A DNA stretch of 64,000 bases from Actinoplanes oblitus. GTDB lineage: Bacteria; Actinomycetota; Actinomycetes; Mycobacteriales; Micromonosporaceae. The stretch covers positions 7,827,501 to 7,891,500 of the forward strand of contig NZ_CP126980.1 in the NCBI RefSeq assembly GCF_030252345.1. Reading direction: 5' to 3'. Of this stretch, positions 25,447-34,371 are shown piece by piece; the stretch's first letter is position 1, and every line of letters begins with the position of its first letter. The notes below the pieces were generated by a model. It was not told where the DNA came from. It saw only the letters and a list, made by a program, of their open reading frames with translations, and made no database searches. The translations under genes were made by a program, and so were the position numbers.

Positions 25447-28359
25447 GTGCCCATTGAACGATGGTCCGTCGCCCAGGCCGAGTCGCTCGCCCCCGACCCC
25501 GCCGCACTGAAACGCGCGCGGAGCGTGTCCGGGCAGTTCGGCGCCACCGGCACGCTCGACCAGATCGTCTGGGGCCTGGTCCGGGGTTATCAGGTGGCCG
25601 CCGACCTGGCCGGTCCCGCGTTCAAGTGCTCCTGTCCGAGCTTCCGGGCGCCGTGCAAGCACGCGGTCGGCCTGGTGCTGCACTGGGCCGAGGCGGGCGC
25701 CGGCGACCATCCGGCGCCGGACTGGGTGACCACCTGGCAGACCGCCCGCGCCGCCCGGGCCAAGGCGAGGACGTCGCCGCCCGATCCGGTCGCCGCCGCG
25801 AAACGCGCCCGGGAGCGCGCCGAGCGGGTCGCCGGCGGCCTGGCCGAGCTGCGCCGCTGGCTCGACGACCAGATCGAGCAGGGTCTGGCCGGGCTGGGCC
25901 GGCGCGGTCACCAGGCGTTCGAGCCGATGGCCGCGCGGCTGGTCGACGCGCAGGCGCCGGGCGCGGCGAGCGCGGTCCGCCGGCTCGGTGGCATCGCCGG
26001 CATCGGCCCGCAGTGGGCCGACCGGCTGCTCGGCGAGCTGGCCACGCTGCATCTGCTGGTCGCCGGTCACGCCCGGCTGGGCGCGCTCGACCCGGCGATG
26101 GCGGCCACCGTCCGGTCCCGGATCGGCTTCCCCACCCCGGCCGAGGAGGTGCTGGCCGGCCCCCGGGCCAGCGATCGCTGGCAGGTGCTCGGGCAGGTCG
26201 ACAGCGACGACGGCGCGCTGACCACCCGGCGCACCTGGCTGCACGGTGCGGCGACGTCGCGGTTCGCGCTGGTGCTGTCGTTCGCCGCGCCCGGCCAGTC
26301 GCTCGCCGCCGACCTGGTCCCGGGCACCGAGTTCCGGGGTGACCTCTGCTTCTATCCGGGTGCGGCGCCGCTGCGCGCCCTGGTCGCCGACCGCACGAGC
26401 GCGGCCGAGCCGTTCGGCTCGCCGGATGGCGCCGGGTCGGTGCGCGCCGCTCTGTCCCGCTGGTCCCGGCTCCTCGCCGACGACCCTTTCCGGTACGACG
26501 GTCCCCTCCTCCTAGCCGGCGTCACCCCGACCGGGGACGGCTGGCTGGTGGATCCGTCAGGTGACGCGTTGCCGCTGGCCGCCGGCCATCGGGAGCCGTG
26601 GTGGCTGCTGGCCGCCGCGGGTGGCCGGCCGGCCTCGGTGGCCGCGGAGTGGTCGCCGGGCGGGCTGCGGCCCCTGGCGGCCTGGGTCGGCGGGGCCTTC
26701 GTCCCGGCCGGGCCACCGGTGCCCGATCCCGGTGCGCCACGCCAGGCCGAGCTGCCGCCGGAGATGCTGGCGGCCGCGCTGGTGGGGACCGCCCGGCGGC
26801 CCTGGCAGGCCGAGTCGGTGCGGGTCGGGCCGGTCACCGTCGGGATCGGTCCCGACGCGCTGTCGCCGGTCGAGCCGGTCACCGCCGGGGTCGCTCCCGA
26901 CGCGCTGTCGCCGGTCGAGCCGGTCACCGTCGGGATCGGTCACGACGCGCTGTCGCCGGTCGGCCTGCTCGACGCCGCGGCCGTCGCCCTCACCACCCGG
27001 CGGGCCGGCTTCCTGCCGGTGACCGGGCGGTCGCCGGTCGAGCCGGCCCCGGAGGAGACCGAGCCGCCGCTGCCGGTCGCCGCCGGCGTGCGGCTGTCCC
27101 GGATCCTTCGCGGTGGCACCCCGGGCGGGGCGCACCTGGAGCAGGAGCTGCTGGCCCAGTGGCTGGCCGCTGCCGTCGCCCGGGGCGGCGTGGTCCCGCC
27201 GGTGCTGCTGCCGGAGCTGCTCGACGCGGCGCGGCGGAACACCACGGTGCGCTCCGGCGTGGCCCGGGTCGCCGGGCGGCGCGGCGCCTGGCTGGCCTGG
27301 CAGCGACCGGACTGGGGCTGGCTGCTCGACGAGGCCACCCCGGTCACCGTCACCGACTGGACCACCGCCACCGGCACCGAGCGCCTCGGTCACCTGATCA
27401 CCCTGCGCCGCACCGACCCCGCCCAGGCCCGCCGGCTGGTGGAGAGCACCTGGGGCGCCGACTCCTCGGAGAACCGCGCCCGCTTCCTCGGCACCTTCGC
27501 CGACGGGCTCGCGGCGGACGACGAGGACCTGCTGGAGCGCGCCCTGGACGACCGCCGCAAGGAGGTCCGGCAGACCGCCGTCGAGCTGCTGCGCCGGCTG
27601 CCCGCCTCGGCGCTCGCCGCGCGGATGCGGGACCGGGCGCACGCCGCGGTGCGCCTGCTGCCCGGCGACCCGGCCCGGCTCGTCGTGGAGCCACCCGACC
27701 GGCTCGACGACGACCTGCGGCGGGACGGGGTGGGCGCCACCCCGGCGCACGGCATCGGGGCGAGCGCCTGGCTGCTGGAGGAGGTGGTCGCCGGCGCGCC
27801 GCTGGCCTCCTGGGCCGACCTGGAGCCGGTCGGCTATCTCGCGCTGGCCAGGGGGAACGACTGGGCCACCCCGCTGCTGCACGGCTGGGCCAAAGCGGCC
27901 ATCGCGCAGGGTGACGCCCGCTGGGCGGCCGCGTTGCTGGCCACCGACGCCGGCGTGCTGCGCGAGGCGGTCCGCTGGGATCTGCATCTGGTGCTGCCGC
28001 CGGACGCGCTGGCCCGGCTGGCCGCCGAGGCGCTGCGTGCCGAGGACGGCACGGCGCACCGGCTGCTCGCGCTGCATCCCGGTCCGTGGCCGGAGCCGCT
28101 GAGCGTCACGGTGCTGGAGACGATCGCCACCCGGGCGCGGACCGACCGGCACACCTGGCAGCTCGGCGAGCTGTGCCGGACGGCCGCCCTGGCGATGCCG
28201 CCGGACTATGCCGACCTCACCGGGCGGCTCGCCACCCAGCTGGAGCCGGAGCTCGACGCCGGCCGGGTCCGCCCGGTCGCCGACCTGGCCCGCACCCTGG
28301 CCTTCCGCGCCGAGATGCGGGCCGAGCTGGCGCCGGAAAGTGTCACACCCGGGCAGTAA
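25447..28359 (+). CDS. SWIM zinc-finger protein fused to DUF5691-like helical domain
   Basis: A 970-residue protein. The SWIM zinc finger is Cys61, Cys63, Cys70 and His72 (KCSCPSFRAPCKHAVG), a motif that binds DNA or protein. The C-terminal half, from about residue 435 (ELPPEMLAAALVGTARRPW) on, resembles DUF5691: a leucine/arginine-rich helical repeat region with ALDDRRKEVRQTAVELLRR. In Streptomyces I recall these two as separate adjacent genes, so this is probably a fusion. Three 15-residue repeats sit within the DUF5691 onset. GTG start. It heads the block SWIM-MoxR-DUF5682-VWA, whose function is not established; a chaperone-like or conflict role has been suggested for MoxR-VWA systems in general. 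Confidence 0.85.
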   Translation: MPIERWSVAQAESLAPDPAALKRARSVSGQFGATGTLDQIVWGLVRGYQVAADLAGPAFKCSCPSFRAPCKHAVGLVLHWAEAGAGDHPAPDWVTTWQTARAARAKARTSPPDPVAAAKRARERAERVAGGLAELRRWLDDQIEQGLAGLGRRGHQAFEPMAARLVDAQAPGAASAVRRLGGIAGIGPQWADRLLGELATLHLLVAGHARLGALDPAMAATVRSRIGFPTPAEEVLAGPRASDRWQVLGQVDSDDGALTTRRTWLHGAATSRFALVLSFAAPGQSLAADLVPGTEFRGDLCFYPGAAPLRALVADRTSAAEPFGSPDGAGSVRAALSRWSRLLADDPFRYDGPLLLAGVTPTGDGWLVDPSGDALPLAAGHREPWWLLAAAGGRPASVAAEWSPGGLRPLAAWVGGAFVPAGPPVPDPGAPRQAELPPEMLAAALVGTARRPWQAESVRVGPVTVGIGPDALSPVEPVTAGVAPDALSPVEPVTVGIGHDALSPVGLLDAAAVALTTRRAGFLPVTGRSPVEPAPEETEPPLPVAAGVRLSRILRGGTPGGAHLEQELLAQWLAAAVARGGVVPPVLLPELLDAARRNTTVRSGVARVAGRRGAWLAWQRPDWGWLLDEATPVTVTDWTTATGTERLGHLITLRRTDPAQARRLVESTWGADSSENRARFLGTFADGLAADDEDLLERALDDRRKEVRQTAVELLRRLPASALAARMRDRAHAAVRLLPGDPARLVVEPPDRLDDDLRRDGVGATPAHGIGASAWLLEEVVAGAPLASWADLEPVGYLALARGNDWATPLLHGWAKAAIAQGDARWAAALLATDAGVLREAVRWDLHLVLPPDALARLAAEALRAEDGTAHRLLALHPGPWPEPLSVTVLETIATRARTDRHTWQLGELCRTAALAMPPDYADLTGRLATQLEPELDAGRVRPVADLARTLAFRAEMRAELAPESVTPGQ
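26827..26961. repeat. in-frame 45-bp tandem repeat (3 copies)
   Basis: Three 45-base units encode GPVTVGIGPDALSPV, EPVTAGVAPDALSPV and EPVTVGIGHDALSPV within the SWIM/DUF5691 gene, between RRPWQAESVR and GLLDAAAVAL, which would be contiguous in related proteins. The near identity suggests recent duplication. Confidence 0.9.
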
Positions 28360-28406
28360 GTTGCTGTTCGAGCCACCTTCCGGACTGACGACTCAGGAGT
28401 TTTCGC

Positions 28407-29468
28407 GTGACTGTTCTGCGACCGCACGCCGAGGATCAGTATGCCGACGAGCTGGCTCAGCTGGCCGCCGCCGACGACCGGCCCCGGCCGCCCGGCTGGC
28501 GGCTGTCGCCGCACGCCGTGGTGACGTACCTGCTGGGTGACGGCGCCAAGATCACTCCGAAGTACGTGGGACCCCGCCGGCTGATCGAGGTGGCCGTCTC
28601 GACGCTGGCCACCGACCGGGCGCTGCTGCTGCTCGGCGTGCCCGGCACCGCCAAGACCTGGGTCTCCGAGCACCTGGCCGCGGCCATCTCCGGCGACTCC
28701 ACCCTGCTGGTGCAGGGCACCGCCGGCACCGCCGAGGAGGCGATTCGGTATGGGTGGAACTATGCCCGTCTGCTCGCCGAGGGCCCGACCGAGGCGGCCC
28801 TGGTGCCCAGCCCGATCATGCGGGCCATGCGGACCGGGTCGATCGCCCGGCTGGAGGAGCTCACCCGGGTGCCGTCCGACGTGCAGGACGCGCTGATCAC
28901 CATCCTGTCGGAGAAGACGCTGCCGGTCCCGGAGCTGGGCACCGAGGCGCAGGCGGAGCGCGGGTTCAACCTGATCGCCACCGCCAACGACCGCGACCGC
29001 GGGGTGAACGAGCTGTCCAGCGCGCTGCGCCGGCGGTTCAACACGGTGGTGCTGCCGGTCCCGGCCAACGCCGACGACGAGGTGGAGATCGTGGCCCGGC
29101 GGGTGGCGCAGCTCGGCAAGTCGCTCGACCTGCCCGAGGTGCCCGCCGCGCTCGACGAGATCCGGCGGGTGGTCACCGTCTTCCGTGAGCTGCGCGCCGG
29201 CCTGACCGAGGACGGGCGGACCAAGCTGAAATCGCCGACCGGCACACTCTCCACCGCCGAGGCGATCTCGGTGATCACCAACGGGATGGCGCTCGCCGCG
29301 CACTTCGGGGACGGCACTCTGCACCCCGGTGACGTGGCGGCCGGCATCGTCGGTGCGGTGATCAAGGATCCGGTGTCCGACGCCGTCGTCTGGCGGGAGT
29401 ACCTGGAGACGGTGGTCCGGGAGCGGCCCGACTGGCTCGACTTCTACCGGGCCGCCCGCGATGCCTGA
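28407..29468 (+). CDS. MoxR-type AAA+ ATPase
   Basis: A 353-residue AAA+ ATPase. Walker A is GVPGTAKT (residues 77-84). The Walker B region reads SIARLEELTRVPSDVQDAL, where the usual DE pair is LEEL, and sensor 1 is FNLIATANDRDRGVNELSSALRRRF. MoxR ATPases usually work with VWA-domain proteins as chaperones that remodel or load metal into targets; the VWA gene two to three genes downstream is the likely partner. GTG start with TCAGGAG upstream. Its stop overlaps the next start (ATGCCTGA), so it is coupled to DUF5682. Confidence 0.92.
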   Translation: MTVLRPHAEDQYADELAQLAAADDRPRPPGWRLSPHAVVTYLLGDGAKITPKYVGPRRLIEVAVSTLATDRALLLLGVPGTAKTWVSEHLAAAISGDSTLLVQGTAGTAEEAIRYGWNYARLLAEGPTEAALVPSPIMRAMRTGSIARLEELTRVPSDVQDALITILSEKTLPVPELGTEAQAERGFNLIATANDRDRGVNELSSALRRRFNTVVLPVPANADDEVEIVARRVAQLGKSLDLPEVPAALDEIRRVVTVFRELRAGLTEDGRTKLKSPTGTLSTAEAISVITNGMALAAHFGDGTLHPGDVAAGIVGAVIKDPVSDAVVWREYLETVVRERPDWLDFYRAARDA

Positions 29469-31953
29469 GCGGTTCTACGGCGTCCGGCATCACGGGCCCG
29501 GGTCGGCCCGGGCGGTGGTGCGGGAGTTGGCCGCTCAGCAGCCGGAGATCCTGCTGGTGGAGGGGCCGCCGGAGGCCGACGAGCTGGTCCGGTGGGTGGC
29601 CGGCGACGGGTTGGAGCCGCCGGTCGCGCTGCTGGGTTACTCGGTGGACGATCCGGGGCGGGCGGCGTTCTGGCCGTTCGCGGTGTTCTCGCCGGAGTGG
29701 CAGGCGATCCGGTGGGCGGTGGAGCGCGGGGTGCCGGTGCGGTTCTTCGACCTGCCCTATGCGTTTCGGGTGGCGGGCTCCGATCGGCGCGTGTCCGATC
29801 CGGATCAGCCTGGTGGGGCTGACCACGACAGTTCTTCCGGCGAGCCGGGGAACGCGCTCGGCGCCGGCCGCGACGGATCTCCCGGCGAGCCGGGGAGCGA
29901 GTTGGAGGCCGGCCGGGGCGGATCGCCCGGCGAGCCGCGGGGCTCGGCCGAGGCGGATCGGGGTGGGACTGTCGGCTCGTCCGGGGGTGCGGCCGGCGCT
30001 GAGCCGGGGCGGGGCGGGGCTGCGGGCGTACCGGAAGAGGCTGGGGAAAGCGTGAGTGGACCGCCGTCCGGGACCACCGCGCTGCCGCCTCCGGCGGAGG
30101 AGGCCGCGACGCGGCCGGTGGATCCGATCGGCGAGCTCGCCGCGGCGGCCGGGTATGACGATCCGGAGCGCTGGTGGGAGGACGTGGTCGAGCACCGCGG
30201 GGTGCCGGTGTTCGAGGCGATCGCGGAGGCCATGGCGGCGATCCGGGAGGGTGCGCCCGAGGATCCGGACGACCTGCTGCGTGAGGCGTACATGCGGACG
30301 GTGCTGCGCGAGGTCCGGCGCAAGCACGAGAACATCGCGGTGATCTGCGGGGCCTGGCACGTGCCGGCGCTCACCCGGAAGGTCCCGGTCAAGGACGACA
30401 CCGCGCTGCTCAAGGGCCGGCGCAAGGGGAAGGTCGCGTTCACCTGGGTGCCGTGGACCTACGGGCGGCTGGCCTCCTGGTCCGGTTACGGCGCGGGCGT
30501 GCGGTCGCCGGGGTGGTACCACCACCTGTTCACCAGCGCGGACTCGGTGGTGCCGCGGTGGCTGGTGGACGCGGCCGGGGTGCTGCGCGCCGAGGGGGTG
30601 CCGACCTCGTCGGCGCACGTGATCGAGGCGACTCGGCTGGCCGAGACGCTCGCCACGCTGCGCGGGCGGCCGCTGGCCGGACTGGCCGAGGTGACCGAGG
30701 CGGCCGAGGCGGTGCTGTGTGACGGGGAGCCGCTGCGCACCGAGTTGATCGCGCGCAAGCTGGTGGTCGGCGAGCGGCTGGGCGCGGTGCCCGCCGAGAT
30801 GCCCGCCGTTCCGCTGGCCAAGGATCTCGCCGCCCAGCAGCGCACGCTGCGGCTCAAGCCGGAGGCGACCGAGCGCAACCTGGAGCTGGACCTGCGCAAG
30901 GACACCGACCTGCGCCGCAGCCGCCTGCTGCACCGGCTGCGCACCCTGGACGTGCCGTGGGGGCAGCCGGCGGCCGGGCGGCGCGGGACCGGGACGTTCC
31001 GCGAGGAGTGGACGCTGCGGTGGCAGCCGGAGTTCGCGGTGCGGCTCGTCGAGGGCGGCATGTGGGGCACCACGGTGCTGGCGGCGGCGACCGCCCGGGT
31101 GGTGCGCCGGGCCCGGGCGGCGGAGAGCCTCGCCGAGGTGACGGCGCTGCTGGAGACGTGCCTGCTGGCGGAGCTCGGGGAGGCGTACCCGGAGGTGCTC
31201 GCCGCGCTGGACACCCGGGCCGCGCTGGACGCCGACGTGCATCATCTGATGGCGGCGCTGCCCGCGCTGGCCCGGACCATGCGGTACGGCGACGTGCGGC
31301 GTACCGATGTGGCCGGGCTCGCCACAGTGACCGCGAGCCTGCTGAAGCGGATCTGTGCCGGGCTGCCGTCGGCGGCCGGGTCGCTCTCCGACGACGCGGC
31401 CCGGCGACTACGCGACGGGGTGGACGGCGTGCACCAGGCGGTCGGCCTGCTCGCCGATCCGGACCTGCGCGAATTGTGGCTGGGCACGGTGGAGTCGCTG
31501 GCCCGGCGGCCGGATCTGCACGGGCTGCCGGCCGGGCGGCTGACCCGGCTGCTGCTGGACGCGGGACGGCTGGACGCGGCCGAGGTGCGGCGCCGGTTGC
31601 GGCTGCCCCTGACCGTGGGGACACCGCCCGCGCACGCGGCCGCCTGGGTGGAGGGGTTCCTGGCCGGGGGCGGCTTGCTGCTGGTGCACGACGACGCGTT
31701 GCTGGGTCTGGTCGACGACTGGCTGGCGGATGTGCCGGCCCAGGCGTTCGACGACGTGTTGCCGCTGCTGCGGCGGACGTTCGGGACCTTCGAGGCCGGG
31801 GAGCGCCGGGCCATCGGGGAGCGGGTGGCCGGTCCCCGGGCCGGGGCGGCCGCGGCCGGTGCCGCGATGCTCGACGAGGAACGGGCGCTGGCTGTTCTGC
31901 CGGCGCTCGGTGCCCTGCTGGGGCGTGAGATCCGGGTCCGGGAGGACGTATGA
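29461..31953 (+). CDS. DUF5682-family protein
   Basis: An 830-residue protein starting MPERFYGVRHHGPGSARAV, the signature start of DUF5682. Conserved blocks include ILLVEGPPEADELVRW, DLLREAYMRTVLREVRR and VICGAWHVPAL, the last recalling TraB/ChaN-like erythromycin-esterase-type folds. Residues about 105-215 are a Gly/Pro/Ser/Glu-rich insertion with three 15-residue repeats (SPGEPGSELEAGRGG type), absent from the family core as I know it. Part of a coupled operon with MoxR upstream and VWA downstream. The molecular role is unknown. Confidence 0.85.
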   Translation: MPERFYGVRHHGPGSARAVVRELAAQQPEILLVEGPPEADELVRWVAGDGLEPPVALLGYSVDDPGRAAFWPFAVFSPEWQAIRWAVERGVPVRFFDLPYAFRVAGSDRRVSDPDQPGGADHDSSSGEPGNALGAGRDGSPGEPGSELEAGRGGSPGEPRGSAEADRGGTVGSSGGAAGAEPGRGGAAGVPEEAGESVSGPPSGTTALPPPAEEAATRPVDPIGELAAAAGYDDPERWWEDVVEHRGVPVFEAIAEAMAAIREGAPEDPDDLLREAYMRTVLREVRRKHENIAVICGAWHVPALTRKVPVKDDTALLKGRRKGKVAFTWVPWTYGRLASWSGYGAGVRSPGWYHHLFTSADSVVPRWLVDAAGVLRAEGVPTSSAHVIEATRLAETLATLRGRPLAGLAEVTEAAEAVLCDGEPLRTELIARKLVVGERLGAVPAEMPAVPLAKDLAAQQRTLRLKPEATERNLELDLRKDTDLRRSRLLHRLRTLDVPWGQPAAGRRGTGTFREEWTLRWQPEFAVRLVEGGMWGTTVLAAATARVVRRARAAESLAEVTALLETCLLAELGEAYPEVLAALDTRAALDADVHHLMAALPALARTMRYGDVRRTDVAGLATVTASLLKRICAGLPSAAGSLSDDAARRLRDGVDGVHQAVGLLADPDLRELWLGTVESLARRPDLHGLPAGRLTRLLLDAGRLDAAEVRRRLRLPLTVGTPPAHAAAWVEGFLAGGGLLLVHDDALLGLVDDWLADVPAQAFDDVLPLLRRTFGTFEAGERRAIGERVAGPRAGAAAAGAAMLDEERALAVLPALGALLGREIRVREDV
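29773..30106. repeat. low-complexity insertion with 45-bp repeats inside DUF5682 gene
   Basis: The segment encodes about 110 residues of Gly/Ser/Pro/Glu. Three 45-base units (core TCGCCCGGCGAGCC, near 29832-29966) are followed by diverged sequence that includes GCGTACCGGAAG at 30026-30037, a near copy of the dispersed element seen between genes elsewhere. It interrupts the conserved DLPYAFRV and DPIGELAAAAGYDDP blocks. Confidence 0.8.
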
Positions 31954-32327
31954 ACGGGGATGTTTCACGGCTTTTCTCGCACTCCGCGGAGGAGCGTCCG
32001 CCGGGGGTGGCGGATGCTTCGCCAGCGGTGATGCGGTTCTCGCATCCGGCCCCGGAGCTGGCCGGTGAGGCGGTGGCGCATTCGGCGGCGGCGGTGTTCT
32101 CGCATCCGCGTGCCGCGGGCGGCTCGGAAACGGGCGACTCACGCGCGGGCCGCTCCGCCAGCGGCGGTGCGGGTGGCAGCGGGCGGGCCGGCGGGCACGG
32201 GTCCGGCGACCGCCGGGAAGGGGGACGGGCTGGCCGGGCGGATGTCGATGGTCAGGGCGCGGCTGAAGGTGCTCGACGCGGCTCGGGCCGCCGGCCGGGC
32301 GCGCGGTCGGGGCGGCGCGATGGCTGA
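31950..32327 (+). CDS. possible coupled small ORF (uncertain)
   Basis: A 125-codon frame that starts ATGA on the DUF5682 stop and ends in ATGGCTGA on the chosen VWA start, the same overlap style as elsewhere in this operon. The product would be Gly/Arg/Ala-rich with three FSH(P/S) motifs and no known domain. From about 32230 on, codon use fits the VWA frame better than this one. It may be a true spacer gene, a 5' part of the VWA gene separated by a frameshift, or untranslated. Confidence 0.35.
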   Translation: MNGDVSRLFSHSAEERPPGVADASPAVMRFSHPAPELAGEAVAHSAAAVFSHPRAAGGSETGDSRAGRSASGGAGGSGRAGGHGSGDRREGGRAGRADVDGQGAAEGARRGSGRRPGARSGRRDG

Positions 32328-33504
32328 GCGGGACGAGGCGGCTCGGGAGCGGCTCCGGCGGTGGCGGCTCGTGTTGGGTGGGCCGGCCGAGGAGTCGCTG
32401 GGCAAGGCCGAGGGGCGGGACGGGGCGATGGACGCGGCGCTCGCGGCGCTCTACGACGCGGGCGGGGACGGGGACGGGACGCCTGCCAGGCGATCCGCCG
32501 GGCTGGGTGGGTCGGCGCCGAAGGTGGCCCGCTGGCTCGGCGACATCCGGGAGTATTTCCCCAGCACCGTGGTGCAGGTGATGCAGGCCGACGCGATCGA
32601 GCGGCTGGACCTCACCCGGCTGCTGCTGGAGCCGGAGATGCTGGCCGCCGTCGAGCCCGACGTGCACCTGGTCGGCACCCTGCTCTCGTTGAACAGGGTG
32701 ATGCCGGAGGCCACCAAGGACGCCGCCCGGCAGGTCGTGCGCACGGTGGTCGAGCAGCTGGAACGCCGGATCGCGCAGCAGACCCGGGCCGCGGTCTCCG
32801 GTGCGCTGAACCGGGCCGCCCGGATCAACCGGCCGCGGCACGCCGACATCGACTGGGACCGGACGATTCGCGCCAACCTCAAGCACTACCAGGCCGAACA
32901 CCGCACGGTGATCCCGGAGCGGCTGATCGGGTACGGCCGGCGCAGCACAGCGGTGCAGCGGGACGTGATCCTCTGCGTGGACCAGTCCGGCTCGATGGCG
33001 GCGTCGGTGGTGTTCTCCGGGGTGTTCGCGGCGGTGCTGGCGTCGATGCGGTCGCTGCGGACGTCGCTGGTCGTCTTCGACACCGCGGTGGTGGACCTGA
33101 CCGAGCAGCTCAGCGATCCGGTCGAGGTGCTGTTCGGCACGCAGCTCGGCGGCGGGACCGACATCAACCGGGCGATCGGGTACAGCCAGCAGTTGATCAC
33201 CAGGCCGCGGGACAGCGTATTCGTGCTGATCAGCGATCTCTACGAGGGTGGCGTGCGGTCGGAGATGCTGCGCCGGGTCGCCGAGATGACGGCAGCCGGG
33301 GTGCAGGTGGTGGTGCTGCTGGCGCTCTCCGACGAGGGCGCGCCGGCCTACGACCACGAGAACGCGGCGGCCTTGGCGGCGCTCGGGGTGCCGGCGTTCG
33401 CGTGCACGCCTGACGCTTTCCCGGACCTGATGGCGGCGGCGATCGAACGGCGGGACCTGACGGCGTTCGCGGAGCGCTTCGCGGACCGCGAAGCATCGAG
33501 CTGA
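32320..33504 (+). CDS. VWA-domain protein of the MoxR block
   Basis: A 394-residue protein with an N-terminal helical part (ERLRRWRLVLGG onset) and a C-terminal von Willebrand A domain. The MIDAS site is CVDQSGSMAAS, the threonine ligand probably QLGGGTDINRAI and the aspartate VFVLISDLYEGG. VWA proteins of this type bind partner MoxR ATPases. The start is uncertain: ATG at 32320 begins at the conserved region, but good codon use extends back to ATG at 32242. It is the last gene of the SWIM-MoxR-DUF5682-VWA block. Confidence 0.87.
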   Translation: MAERDEAARERLRRWRLVLGGPAEESLGKAEGRDGAMDAALAALYDAGGDGDGTPARRSAGLGGSAPKVARWLGDIREYFPSTVVQVMQADAIERLDLTRLLLEPEMLAAVEPDVHLVGTLLSLNRVMPEATKDAARQVVRTVVEQLERRIAQQTRAAVSGALNRAARINRPRHADIDWDRTIRANLKHYQAEHRTVIPERLIGYGRRSTAVQRDVILCVDQSGSMAASVVFSGVFAAVLASMRSLRTSLVVFDTAVVDLTEQLSDPVEVLFGTQLGGGTDINRAIGYSQQLITRPRDSVFVLISDLYEGGVRSEMLRRVAEMTAAGVQVVVLLALSDEGAPAYDHENAAALAALGVPAFACTPDAFPDLMAAAIERRDLTAFAERFADREASS

Positions 33505-33727
33505 CGGAGGCGGCCCGGAGGTCACCGGAGGCGGAAGCGGCGGGCTGACCGGCGACCACCCACCGGCCGCCCATGCAGTGGAAGCGGCGGGCTGACCGGC
33601 ATCCGCCCACCGGCCGGCTGGCGAGGCAGTCCGTGAGCCGGCTTCCCGCGCGGCGGGGCAATCCGTGAGCCGGCTTCCCGCGCGGCGGGGCAGGCCGCAA
33701 CCGGCCGGCCGCGCGGCGGGGCAGCCG
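33505..33727. repeat. intergenic direct repeats
   Basis: Two repeat types fill the gap between convergent genes. GGAAGCGGCGGGCTGACCGG occurs at 33533 and 33580. A 30-base unit starting CCGTGAGCCGGCTTCCCGCG occurs at 33631-33660 and 33663-33692, with a partial third copy (GCGCGGCGGGGCAG) near 33711. No gene is seen. Confidence 0.75.
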
Positions 33728-34312
33728 CTACCGGTTGCCGGCCGTGCAGCGGGGGCAACGGTCCGGGCAGGAGGTGAGCGCCACCGCGGTGGCCAGGCCG
33801 CTGTCGTGCAGGATCAGGTCCACGGTCGCCGCGAAGCCGGACTCCTCCGGGATGACCCGCTCCCCCGGCACACCCAGCAGGTCGAGCGGGTGGTACCACT
33901 CGCGCATCTGCTCGGCGGTGACCGGGATCGGCTCGGCACGGCCCAGGTGGCGGCGGACCGTCTCGTCGAAGGAGACGTCGAGGAAGTACGCGGCCGCCGG
34001 CCCGGGATGCCCGGCGATCAGGTCACGCAGGGCGGCGCCGTAGCGGCCGGTCCACAGGATGCCCTCGAGGACCACGTGATATCCGCTGTCCAGCGCGGTA
34101 CGCGCCATCGCGGTGATGAACCGAGGCGCCACCGGATCGGGGCCGCTGTCGTGCTCCCGCAGGATGATCCGGCGCAGGTGGTCCTGCTCGATCAGGGCAC
34201 AGCCTCGGCCGTACCGCCGGCGGACCTCGCGGGCGGTAGTGGTCTTGCCGCTGCCCGAGTTGCCGCGGATCACGACCAGCGTCGGGTAAGGCCTCAACAT
34301 GTCAGCACACAT
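33728..34312 (-). CDS. P-loop kinase-like NTPase (AAA_33/zeta-like)
   Basis: A 194-residue nucleoside-phosphate-kinase-fold protein. Walker A is RGNSGSGKTTTAREV (about residues 16-30); an acidic LIEQDHLRR follows and HVVLEGILW probably closes the Walker B strand. Such proteins phosphorylate small molecules or antibiotics, or act as polynucleotide kinase relatives. The C-terminus is cysteine-bearing (TSCPDRCPRC), two CxxC-like pairs that could bind zinc. Start ATG at 34312 or the internal ATG at 34300 (MLRPYP). No operon partners; it is divergent from a methyltransferase. Confidence 0.82.
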   Translation of the reverse strand: MCADMLRPYPTLVVIRGNSGSGKTTTAREVRRRYGRGCALIEQDHLRRIILREHDSGPDPVAPRFITAMARTALDSGYHVVLEGILWTGRYGAALRDLIAGHPGPAAAYFLDVSFDETVRRHLGRAEPIPVTAEQMREWYHPLDLLGVPGERVIPEESGFAATVDLILHDSGLATAVALTSCPDRCPRCTAGNR

Positions 34313-34335
34313 TACTTCAAACCAGCGGACAGGTC

Positions 34336-34364
34336 GTGACAGGCACGCTCGAAGTAAGTAGCGT
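34336..34364 (+). promoter_or_regulatory. leaderless promoter of the methyltransferase
   Basis: GTGACA at 34336-34341, a 17-base spacer and TAGCGT at 34359-34364 form a good vegetative promoter. The -10 box ends seven bases before ATG at 34372, so the message starts at or near the start codon. Confidence 0.7.
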
Positions 34365-34371
34365 GTAGCCC

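Noticed and set aside
29773..30106. Mobile element inside the DUF5682 gene
   Set aside because: No terminal inverted repeats, target duplication or transposase; simple tandem growth explains it better.
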